5,938 nt of DNA, taken from positions 1 to 5,938 of the forward strand of contig JBLYYN010000308.1 of assembly GCA_048550535.1 (NCBI GenBank), in the 5' to 3' direction. This stretch comes from CBDULX01 sp048550535 (GTDB lineage Bacteria > Pseudomonadota > Gammaproteobacteria > SZUA-229). The notes beneath the pieces are model-generated. The model was not told where the DNA came from, ran no database searches, and saw only the letters and a list, made by a program, of their open reading frames with translations. Positions 1 to 5,515 of this stretch are shown here, piece by piece (the stretch's first letter is position 1; every line of letters begins with the position of its first letter). The position numbers and the translations under genes were made by a program.

Positions 1-285
1 AATATCGGACTGTTTGCGTATGGCTTCGATGACCGGCACCACTCGGTTCACTTCCTCCGCCTCAGACACCCTATCAGCACCTGGACGGGTGGATTCACCC
101 CCGATATCGATGATATCCGCCCCTTCGGCAATCATCTGATTCACACGCAGCATCGCCTGTTCGCGAGTGACATACTCTCCGCCATCGGAAAAAGAGTCAG
201 GGGTGGTATTAAGTATACCCATCACCAGGGGTCGGTTCTCGGCAAGCAAGGTTTGTATTTTGTTCATCAACAAATAATTAATCAT
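1..285 (-). CDS. folP: Dihydropteroate synthase, N-terminal part (cut by window edge)
   Basis: Dihydropteroate synthase condenses p-aminobenzoate with 6-hydroxymethyl-dihydropterin pyrophosphate in cytosolic folate synthesis and is the sulfonamide target. Only about 95 of an expected 270-285 residues are present, and the frame is open at base 1. Two family signatures are visible: MGILNTTPDSFSDGG (residues 16-30 if numbered from the ATG at 267), the substrate-binding loop with its conserved Asn, and IDIGGESTRPGA (residues 53-64) with the conserved Asp. Two starts are possible: ATG at 285, which directly follows an in-frame TAA, and ATG at 267. Neither has a recognisable Shine-Dalgarno sequence, so the start is undecided and the longer form is given. 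The gene follows ftsH, as in many gammaproteobacteria, but a strong terminator lies between them, so folP probably needs its own promoter or read-through. Family call certain; start uncertain. Confidence 0.95.
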   Translation of the reverse strand, partial: MINYLLMNKIQTLLAENRPLVMGILNTTPDSFSDGGEYVTREQAMLRVNQMIAEGADIIDIGGESTRPGADRVSEAEEVNRVVPVIEAIRKQSDI

Positions 286-293
286 TTATGGTT

Positions 294-380
294 AGAAGAA
301 GTGCGAAGTGGGCAGTTTGCAGTGGTAAGTCTTCTGACTTAGGGCTTATAATTTTAAACTGCCCAATGCGTACTTCTTTT
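294..380. repeat. Imperfect 25-bp inverted repeat in folP leader
   Basis: Arms 294-318 and 356-380 pair over 25 positions with two mismatches (308/366, 306/368) and two G-T pairs. The inner 10 positions (309-318 with 356-365) are perfect. The 37-nt loop contains a second small hairpin, TAAGTC (326-331) with GACTTA (336-341) around TTCT. On the minus strand the structure would form in RNA just before the folP ATG at 285, 9 nt away, and its right arm directly abuts the T-run of the ftsH terminator. It could be a translation-control leader, a decayed intergenic palindromic element or an mRNA-stability hairpin; the sequence alone does not decide. Confidence 0.7.
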
Positions 381-409
381 AAAAAAAAACCCCGCCTTCT
401 CAGGCAGGG
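381..409 (-). terminator. Intrinsic terminator of ftsH
   Basis: Read on the minus strand, CCCTGCC (409-403), a 6-nt loop (402-397) and GGCGGGG (396-390) form a 7-bp GC-rich stem with one G-T pair. A run of nine T residues follows (389-381). The ftsH stop codon is 27 nt upstream of the stem, so this is a textbook rho-independent terminator for ftsH, placed before folP. Confidence 0.92.
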
Positions 410-436
410 CTTTGATTACATCTAATTACAAACGGC

Positions 437-2365
437 CTAATGTGAACTAGCTGGGCCGCCAATCGAACCATTACCGGTATCGTCTTTGGCTTCTGCAGTT
501 GCACCACCACTCGGCCTGGAAGAATCATCGCTACTATCCCAGTCTGCAGGCGGACTCGGCTCCTTGCCTTCCATAATCTGATCAATCTGTCCACTGTCGA
601 TGGTTTCATATTTAATCAGGGCATTGGCCATCAAGTGAAGAATATCCAGATGCTCATTGAGTACAGAGTTGGCTCGATCATAATTGCGGTCGATCACATC
701 ACGAATTTCTTCGTCAATAACACGGGCCGTATCATCAGCCAAATTCTTGTGCTGGGTAACGGAACGCCCAAGGAACACCTCTCCTTCATCTTCGGTATAG
801 GTCAGAGGGCCCAGTTTTTCTGAAAGCCCCCACTTGGTCACCATATTACGAGCAATATCCGTGGCACGCTCAATATCATTGGATGCACCAGTGGTTACGG
901 CATCTTTACCAAAAATCAGCTCTTCTGCGATTCGGCCACCAAACAGGCTGGAAATCTGGCTTTCCAGTCGACGTTTACTGTAGCTGTAGCGATCTTCCAG
1001 GGGCAGGAACATGGTCACACCCAGAGCACGACCTCGAGGAATAATACTTACTTTGTACACAGGGTCATGATCCGGCACCATACGCCCTACGATGGCATGA
1101 CCGGCTTCATGATAGGCAGTCAGTTTTTTCTCATCATCGGACATCACCATGGACTTGCGCTCGGCACCCATCATGATCTTGTCCTTGGCCCGCTCGAAAT
1201 CAGCCATTTCTACCAGCTTCTTGTTATCACGAGCGGCAAACAAAGCGGCTTCATTGACCAGGTTAGCCAGGTCGGCACCGGAGAAACCCGGTGTGCCACG
1301 GGCAATCAGGCCTGGCTTCACATTATCCGATGATGGCACCTTACGCATATGCACTTTCAGGATCTGCTCACGTCCACGTACATCGGGCAATGGCACGACA
1401 ACCTGGCGATCGAAACGACCAGGACGCAACAGCGCAGGATCCAGTACATCCGGACGATTGGTGGCCGCAATGACAATGACACCTTCATTGCCTTCAAAAC
1501 CATCCATTTCCACCAATAACTGATTCAAAGTCTGTTCCCGCTCATCGTGACCGCCACCCAGTCCAGCGCCACGATGACGTCCTACGGCATCAATCTCATC
1601 GATGAAAATAATACAGGGTGCATGTTTTTTAGCCTGCTCGAACATGTCTCGGACACGGGAAGCACCCACACCGACAAACATCTCTACGAAATCAGAACCA
1701 GAAATGGTAAAGAAAGGCACTTTCGCCTCACCGGCAATAGCTTTGGCCAGCAGAGTTTTACCGGTACCGGGTGAACCCACCATCAACACACCACGAGGAA
1801 TCTTGCCGCCCAGTTTCTGGAATTTGCCGGGATCGCGCAGGAATTCTACCAACTCACCGACTTCCTCTTTGGCCTCTTCAACACCGGCGACATCATCAAA
1901 GGTGATTTTAATCTGGTCTTCACCCAGCATACGCGCCTTGCTCTTGCCAAAGGACATAGCGCCACGACCGCCACCGCCGCCCTGCATCTGGCGCATGAAG
2001 AAAATCCAGATACCGATCAACAACAGGAAGGGGAACCAGGAAATGAAAATATTCATCAATAACGAAGGCCGCTCAGGCGGCTGGGCTTCGATAACCACAC
2101 CACTGGCCAGCAAATCGCCAATCATGGCACTGTTATTGGTTTCAGGACTGTAAGTCTTGAAAGACTGACGGCTGGTAGTTTCGCCGAGGATTTCGCGACC
2201 ATCGATGGTGACCCGATCGATCATACCCTCTCTAACCTGGGCGATGAAATCGGAATAGCTGATGCTGTTACTAGTACCAGCATGCTGTGAAATATTACTG
2301 AATACTGACAACAGGATGATCGCAATCACCCCCCACAGAATCAGGTTTTTAACAAGATCGTTCAA
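437..2365 (-). CDS. ftsH: ATP-dependent zinc metalloprotease FtsH
   Basis: FtsH is the inner-membrane AAA+ hexameric protease that extracts and degrades misassembled membrane proteins and short-lived regulators (LpxC and RpoH in E. coli). The 642 residues match the usual length. In order: TM1 (about 6-23), a periplasmic domain (25-100), TM2 (about 103-124), and a Gly-rich linker (GGGGG near 129). The AAA module follows, with Walker A GSPGTGKT (197-204), pore motif FVGVG (230-234), Walker B IIFIDEIDA (252-260) and an arginine-finger region NRPDVLDPALLRPGRFDR (303-320). The protease domain has HEAGH (419-423), with the third zinc ligand likely D497 in GASNDIE. The acidic, Ser/Gly-rich tail (about 603-642) is typically variable. 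Position 198 is Ser where E. coli has Pro, a tolerated place. The start is TTG at 2365: no in-frame ATG or GTG lies between it and the TGA at 2387-2389, and GAGGA sits 6 nt upstream. rlmE lies upstream and folP downstream, the conserved order. Confidence 0.98.
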   Translation of the reverse strand: MNDLVKNLILWGVIAIILLSVFSNISQHAGTSNSISYSDFIAQVREGMIDRVTIDGREILGETTSRQSFKTYSPETNNSAMIGDLLASGVVIEAQPPERPSLLMNIFISWFPFLLLIGIWIFFMRQMQGGGGGRGAMSFGKSKARMLGEDQIKITFDDVAGVEEAKEEVGELVEFLRDPGKFQKLGGKIPRGVLMVGSPGTGKTLLAKAIAGEAKVPFFTISGSDFVEMFVGVGASRVRDMFEQAKKHAPCIIFIDEIDAVGRHRGAGLGGGHDEREQTLNQLLVEMDGFEGNEGVIVIAATNRPDVLDPALLRPGRFDRQVVVPLPDVRGREQILKVHMRKVPSSDNVKPGLIARGTPGFSGADLANLVNEAALFAARDNKKLVEMADFERAKDKIMMGAERKSMVMSDDEKKLTAYHEAGHAIVGRMVPDHDPVYKVSIIPRGRALGVTMFLPLEDRYSYSKRRLESQISSLFGGRIAEELIFGKDAVTTGASNDIERATDIARNMVTKWGLSEKLGPLTYTEDEGEVFLGRSVTQHKNLADDTARVIDEEIRDVIDRNYDRANSVLNEHLDILHLMANALIKYETIDSGQIDQIMEGKEPSPPADWDSSDDSSRPSGGATAEAKDDTGNGSIGGPASSH

Positions 2366-2371
2366 AATGTG

Positions 2372-2376
2372 TCCTC
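2372..2376 (-). promoter_or_regulatory. Shine-Dalgarno site deciding the TTG start of ftsH
   Basis: GAGGA on the minus strand, followed by 6 nt (CACATT) and then TTG at 2365-2363. The resulting N-terminus, MNDLVKNLILW, aligns with the xxKNLILW start of other gammaproteobacterial FtsH proteins, which supports the TTG. Confidence 0.8.
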
Positions 2377-2389
2377 GGTCAACATCTCA

Positions 2390-2419
2390 ATAATAGAAGG
2401 TACTACACGGTTCGCACAA
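2390..2419 (-). promoter_or_regulatory. Candidate sigma-70 promoter for ftsH
   Basis: The minus strand reads TTGTGC (2419-2414), an 18-nt spacer and TATTAT (2395-2390). The -10 matches consensus at 5 of 6 positions and the -35 at 3 of 6. The distance to the TTG start allows a leader of about 20 nt. The site lies in the long spacer after rlmE, so ftsH could be transcribed independently. Motif reading only; no sigma-32-like site was evident here. Confidence 0.35.
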
Positions 2420-2469
2420 AAACCAGTGTAAACACTTTTTCTAGGGTTATTGCGCCAATCAGGTTTAGC

Positions 2470-2609
2470 TTTCATTTCGGGCCATACTCAGTCAATTCTA
2501 GACTATTTCTCTGCATCCATGGTTCTGTCTGCCATCTATACTTACTTCCTGCCATTTCGAGCTTTCCTCTGTCTTCCTGAATTTCTAGCTGTCATCTCGA
2601 CCATCGGGA
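2470..2609. repeat. Degenerate 20-bp tandem array (about 7 units)
   Basis: Cutting at 2470, 2490, 2510, 2530, 2550, 2570 and 2590 aligns seven 20-bp units without gaps. By eye the consensus is near TGTCATYTCGAGCTTCTTTC. Column 1 is T in 6 of 7, column 4 is C in 6 of 7, column 9 is C in 5 of 7 and column 20 is C in 6 of 7. Units 2470 and 2550 agree at about 14 of 20 positions. The last unit runs into the left arm of the 29-bp inverted repeat. The stretch is pyrimidine-rich, which inflates chance matches, and unit 2510 is poor. I read it as a decayed array of the same family as the hairpin arm. Confidence 0.5.
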
Positions 2610-2659
2610 GAGATCTTACTACAACACCTAAAGATCTCTCCCGATGGTCGAGATGACAG
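2589..2659. repeat. Perfect 29-bp inverted repeat (intergenic hairpin)
   Basis: Arm 2589-2617 is the exact reverse complement of arm 2631-2659, with a 13-nt loop (2618-2630). The outer part of each arm carries CTGTCATCTCGACC and the inner end reads GAGAGATCTT. No T-run follows on either strand, so it is not a standard intrinsic terminator. In the RNA between rlmE and ftsH it would form a very stable stem that could stabilise the upstream message or be an RNase III site. The TGTCAT(Y)TCGACC...AGATCT pattern resembles palindromic intergenic repeats I recall from many bacterial genomes, so it is likely a multi-copy element. Confidence 0.92.
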
Positions 2660-2664
2660 GCAAA

Positions 2665-2716
2665 ATCAGCACCCTTAATTAACAGCCATAAAGACAAACA
2701 ATATCAGCACCCTAAT
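2665..2716. repeat. Short direct repeat downstream of rlmE
   Basis: ATCAGCACCCTTAAT (2665-2679) recurs as ATCAGCACCCTAAT (2703-2716), 38 bp apart and differing by one missing T. The pair lies between the 29-bp hairpin and the rlmE stop codon, so it may mark an insertion or slippage event. No function is evident. Confidence 0.55.
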
Positions 2717-2721
2717 GCAGC

Positions 2722-3342
2722 TCAGCCTTTAAACCCAGTGGCCAGGGCATAAATTTCCCGGCTTCGATTTCGCGAAGCCCTGGGTTTTCGCATCACTAAT
2801 CGGGGGAAATACTGTTTCAGGGAATTTAAATAATCATCAAATCCTTCGCCCTGAAAAAGTTTGACCAGTAAACCGCCGCCAGGTTTCAACACCTGCTGCG
2901 CTAAATCCAGCGCCAGCTCAGCCATATACATGGCCCGCGGTATATCCACAGCCTGCATTCCACTCATATTGGGGGCCATATCGGAGATTACAAGGTCGGG
3001 ACGATCATCACCCAGCTGCTCCAGCAATTGATTGAACACCGTCTCTTCCAGAAAATCCCCCTGAATAAACTCCACACCGTCCAGTGCTTCCATGGGCAAT
3101 ATATCCAGCGCCAGTATTCGCCCCTTACCCTTAAGCTTACGAGCCACATATTGCGACCAGCTGCCGGGGGCTGCACCCAGGTCAATTACCACCGAACCGG
3201 GCTTGATCAGTTTATCCTTGTCATCGATTTCCTTCAGCTTATACACCGCACGTGAGCGATAGCCTTCCTTCTGGGAAAGCTTGACGAATTCATCATCAAA
3301 ATGTTCTCGCAGCCAGCTACCACTGCTTTTGCTTCTGGACAT
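2722..3342 (-). CDS. rlmE: 23S rRNA (U2552) 2'-O-ribose methyltransferase RlmE
   Basis: RlmE (FtsJ/RrmJ) uses S-adenosylmethionine to methylate the ribose of U2552 in the ribosomal A-loop, a late step in 50S maturation. The 206 residues compare with 209 in E. coli. The SAM-binding motif VIDLGAAPGSWSQYV is at about 52-66, and the catalytic set is complete: K35 (VYKL), D80 (ALDILP), D121 (SDMAPNMSG), K161 (LVKLFQGEGFD) and E196 (SREIY). The frame extends upstream to a GTG at 3375, but the ATG at 3342 gives MSRSKSSGSWLREHF, matching the family N-terminus. No Shine-Dalgarno is visible at either start. A weak promoter-like pair, TTGAAT (3387-3382) and TAATTA (3364-3359) with 17-nt spacing, lies just upstream. 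ftsH follows on the same strand but after an unusually long 356-bp spacer filled with repeats. Confidence 0.96.
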   Translation of the reverse strand: MSRSKSSGSWLREHFDDEFVKLSQKEGYRSRAVYKLKEIDDKDKLIKPGSVVIDLGAAPGSWSQYVARKLKGKGRILALDILPMEALDGVEFIQGDFLEETVFNQLLEQLGDDRPDLVISDMAPNMSGMQAVDIPRAMYMAELALDLAQQVLKPGGGLLVKLFQGEGFDDYLNSLKQYFPRLVMRKPRASRNRSREIYALATGFKG

Positions 3343-3391
3343 ATTAATTAATACTGGATAATTAGCAGGAACCACTGGTTAATTCAAAAAA

Positions 3392-3809
3392 TGTCATCCC
3401 GAACGAAGTGATGGGGCCTTAAACGTTTGATACTAGTGTGCTTTTTCAACATAAGATTTCTCGATAATTGAGTCTTTTCGGGCTATCCATGCCCTCACTA
3501 GACACTTGTTCTTACCCAAGGGCATAAATCCGTGAACATCGTCCAGGCATTATTCTCGGTCTCCGTTCCTCGGCTCTGGCTTCCTCGACAACTGCTCCTG
3601 CGTTGTTCTACCACACCACATCCATGTGGTTATGCTTCACTCTACCTCCTAAATGATCCACATGGATGCGGGAAATGCGGATAATGAAGGATCTATTATC
3701 TGTCCATTTAGTCGTGACTCGACTCTACCAATTCCTTCCCTGGAATCGTACCTTCGCCCATACCCACAGGGCATAAATCCATGGGCTCGTCTCGCCGGTC
3801 GAAATGACA
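3392..3809. repeat. Composite repeat block, possible non-autonomous element
   Basis: The block is bounded by inward-facing copies of the motif found in the 29-bp hairpin: TGTCATCCCGAAC (3392-3404) and, on the other strand, TGTCATTTCGACC (3809-3797), agreeing at 10 of 13 positions. A nested 9-bp perfect inverted repeat, ACTAGTGTG (3432-3440) with CACACTAGT (3808-3816), overlaps the right end. Inside are a direct repeat (3513-3534 and 3761-3783) and an 11-bp inverted repeat, CATCCATGTGG (3619-3629) with CCACATGGATG (3658-3668). No frame encodes a recognisable transposase. It could be a MITE-like element, a mosaic of palindromic intergenic repeats or a structured RNA region. Target-site duplications are not obvious. 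Confidence 0.5.
3513..3783. repeat. Pair of ~22-bp direct repeats within the block
   Basis: TACCCAAGGGCATAAATCCG starts at 3513 and TACCCACAGGGCATAAATCC starts at 3761. Through 3534 and 3783 the two copies differ by one inserted C and one substitution. They lie 248 bp apart in the same orientation, suggesting duplication of a common intergenic unit or a subrepeat of the larger element. Confidence 0.7.
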
Positions 3810-3877
3810 CACTAGTGCATCACTAAATTAGAAAATCAGGGACGCTATTTTACACGTTTAGCTGAAATAATAATCCG

Positions 3878-3912
3878 AAAAAAAACAGGGCCAACACATG
3901 TTGGCCCTGTTT
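3878..3912 (-). terminator. Intrinsic terminator of the Wzz-type gene
   Basis: Arms 3883-3896 and 3899-3912 are perfect 14-bp reverse complements (core CAGGGCCAACA / TGTTGGCCCTG). The innermost pairs must open, since only 2 nt separate the arms. On the minus strand the stem is followed by eight T residues (3885-3878). The stem starts 32 nt after the stop codon at 3945, so it ends transcription of the chain-length gene and protects rlmE from read-through. Confidence 0.93.
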
Positions 3913-3944
3913 CAGATAATTCTGAGACTAGATGCTTATTTTAC

Positions 3945-5369
3945 TCAGGCATTTTGCTGCTTCATCTTGGCATTGGCCTTGGACAAAAATTCCAGACCAA
4001 AGGCGATAAATACCCCCAGGAACAGCCCCAGCATCAGTGAAGCCACAATAATGAGCTTTTTACTCGGCCCAGTGGGTTCCAATGACTGAATCGGATCGAA
4101 TACCGGCCGAGTTTGCTTCAGGCTCTTCAGCTTGGCCTCAGCCCTGGTCACCGCCAGCATTTGCCGTTCAATGCCCCGGTCAGAATCCTGCTTGATTTTG
4201 GTAATTTTTTCATTCAGATTAGCCAGCACTGCCTGCTGCTGTTGTCGTCCCCGGGTCAGATCAATACTGACTTTTTCCAGGCGTTGGCTGGTATTCGCCA
4301 GCAGTTTCTGTTCATACTCTCGATTCAACTTATTGGCATTGAGTGCATTCTTGAGTTTTTCGCGGGCAGACTGCTGATGGATATAGAAACGCTCTTCCAG
4401 GGAAGCCAGCTTGTTACGATTGGCCTGTAACTGACTGTCCACCAGCAATAAAGTCATGGCCGAGGCTTCATTACTGACTTCTTTCAATGAAGCCTGGCGA
4501 TTCACCAAAGCCCCCTGAATATTGGCATTCAAGGCATCAATCTGACGATTGAGCAATTTATCCATATCATCCAGACGTTTATAATCGGCTTTCAACTGTA
4601 TGCGCTCATCTTCCAGCGTTTTCAGTTTATTCTCGTGCTTCTGTTTTTCAGTTTGTAATGACTGCATGGACACCGCAATCAGTCTGTTATCGTTCATCTC
4701 TTCCATTTTCAGCTGGGCTGCAGTGCGCTCAACTTCCAGGGCTTTTAACTGGGTCTGCAGTGTGGATGGCGCCTGCAGCTCAGCCAGTTTGATCTTCTGG
4801 TGATTAAGGCTGGAGGCATATTCACTGTCCATCATACGCATCGAAGGCTGGTGATCCTCCACCACCATATCTGCTACCGAATTGAGTACCGAGAGATAAA
4901 TGGCTTCGTATTTCTGCTCGCCCTTGGTTTCCAGTACAATCAGGTTACTCTTTTTGGGTATCCTGGCCTTGATATCAGGCATAACGAGCGATTCGGGGTT
5001 CTCAATACTGTAACGATTCAACACATAGGGAATATAGGACTCGTTAATTTTTGCCAGCACCGTCTCCGGTTCTTCGATGAAAACAAAATGATTTCGGCCA
5101 CTTTCCATTTCCACCACGGCGCCGATCTGAATACTGCTACTGTAGCCATATTGGGTCGGCATGGATAAGGCAAACAGGCTGCCGGCGAGCAAAATAATAC
5201 AGGCAGCAATGGCAATAACCGCTTTATGCCGAACCAGTACCAGCCACAGATCGACCAGATCAATCTCATCATCAGCATAGGGTTCACGATAAACAGTGCC
5301 TCGAGGAATAGCACCGTAGACCACCGAGCCCATATCAGTCACTTGATTAGATTTGATTTGTTGAGTCAT
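3945..5369 (-). CDS. Wzz-type polysaccharide chain-length regulator (long coiled-coil form)
   Basis: Wzz/polysaccharide co-polymerase proteins sit in the inner membrane and set the length of O-antigen, capsule or exopolysaccharide chains made by a Wzy-type polymerase. The architecture is diagnostic. A short cytoplasmic head ends in DDEIDLVDLWLVLVRHK (33-49), the typical Wzz N-terminal signature. TM1 spans about 50-70, a periplasmic base domain runs to about 170, a long charged coiled coil covers roughly 180-415, and a Pro-containing segment (P422, P426, P432, P435) leads into TM2 at about 438-460. The tail is short and basic. At 474 residues it exceeds classical Wzz (about 325-375), the extra length lying in the coiled coil. 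There is no C-terminal Walker motif, so it is not a fused tyrosine kinase. The ATG at 5369 is preceded by AAGGAA 6 nt upstream. A paralogue lies directly upstream on the same strand. Whether it serves LPS, capsule or secreted polysaccharide cannot be told here. Confidence 0.88.
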   Translation of the reverse strand: MTQQIKSNQVTDMGSVVYGAIPRGTVYREPYADDEIDLVDLWLVLVRHKAVIAIAACIILLAGSLFALSMPTQYGYSSSIQIGAVVEMESGRNHFVFIEEPETVLAKINESYIPYVLNRYSIENPESLVMPDIKARIPKKSNLIVLETKGEQKYEAIYLSVLNSVADMVVEDHQPSMRMMDSEYASSLNHQKIKLAELQAPSTLQTQLKALEVERTAAQLKMEEMNDNRLIAVSMQSLQTEKQKHENKLKTLEDERIQLKADYKRLDDMDKLLNRQIDALNANIQGALVNRQASLKEVSNEASAMTLLLVDSQLQANRNKLASLEERFYIHQQSAREKLKNALNANKLNREYEQKLLANTSQRLEKVSIDLTRGRQQQQAVLANLNEKITKIKQDSDRGIERQMLAVTRAEAKLKSLKQTRPVFDPIQSLEPTGPSKKLIIVASLMLGLFLGVFIAFGLEFLSKANAKMKQQNA

Positions 5370-5375
5370 TTCTCA

Positions 5376-5381
5376 TTCCTT
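5376..5381 (-). promoter_or_regulatory. Ribosome binding site of the Wzz-type gene
   Basis: AAGGAA on the minus strand, 6 nt before the ATG at 5369-5367. It supports that start over the other ATG triplets in this leader. Confidence 0.75.
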
Positions 5382-5444
5382 TCATTCCATTTATAACGCA
5401 TCCTAAAGCCCAATATCCTGGATACACTTTTTTATTCTAGAAAC

Positions 5445-5487
5445 ACTATATACCCAGAACTAACGAATTACCTCACCCAAATGGGGG
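5445..5487 (-). promoter_or_regulatory. Candidate activator-dependent promoter with CsgD/LuxR-type box
   Basis: The minus strand reads CCCCCATTTGGGTGAGGTAA (5487-5468). Within it TGGGTGAGGTA (5479-5469) matches the published CsgD consensus CGGGKGAGNKA at 10 of 11 positions, and CCCA-TT-TGGG is a short dyad (5485-5476). A -10-like TATAGT lies at 5450-5445. A 17-nt spacing puts the -35 at 5473-5468 (AGGTAA, a poor match), so the box would overlap the -35, as expected for an activator-dependent promoter. CsgD and VpsT control matrix polysaccharide genes in enterics and vibrios, which fits the gene downstream. This is motif inference from a single site. Confidence 0.35.
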
Positions 5488-5515
5488 ATATTATTTATTC
5501 CATGGCATGAAATTT

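Larger units (their letters stand above)
3343..3944. other. Gene-free spacer between rlmE and the Wzz-type gene
   Basis: About 600 bp with no convincing coding frame on either strand. It holds, in order, the possible rlmE promoter region (3359-3387), a repeat-structured block (3392-3809), an AT-rich stretch (about 3815-3877) and the terminator of the Wzz-type gene (3878-3912). I see no tRNA, no transposase remnant that I can translate, and no CRISPR repeat. Confidence 0.75.

Noticed and set aside
300..308. Haemophilus-type DNA uptake sequence (AAGTGCGGT)
   Set aside because: The site reads AAGTGCGAA, two mismatches from the 9-mer, and occurs only once.
286..380. Tetrahydrofolate riboswitch upstream of folP
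   Set aside because: The stem is a simple long hairpin, not the junction and pseudoknot fold of known THF riboswitches, which are known from Firmicutes rather than gammaproteobacteria.
1149..2153. Long plus-strand frames opposite ftsH (for example 1149-1523 and 1602-2153)
   Set aside because: They are antisense shadows of a full-length FtsH frame with all its motifs, have no recognisable domains, and read like reverse translations of conserved FtsH segments.
2470..2609. CRISPR array
   Set aside because: The units are contiguous 20-bp degenerate repeats without spacers, and no cas-like gene is present.
2450..2656. A 68-codon plus-strand frame in the rlmE-ftsH spacer
   Set aside because: It runs through the tandem array and both arms of the 29-bp inverted repeat, with no ribosome site and no protein-like pattern.
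2589..2659. Intrinsic terminator for rlmE
   Set aside because: The stem is perfect, but no T-run follows on either strand.
3392..3809. Insertion sequence with a transposase
   Set aside because: No frame of useful length or transposase-like sequence is visible in the block, so only a non-autonomous element can be suggested.
4113..5168. Plus-strand frames opposite the Wzz-type gene, including 4113-4430 and 4800-5168
   Set aside because: They are antisense to a well-supported membrane/coiled-coil protein and have no domain of their own.
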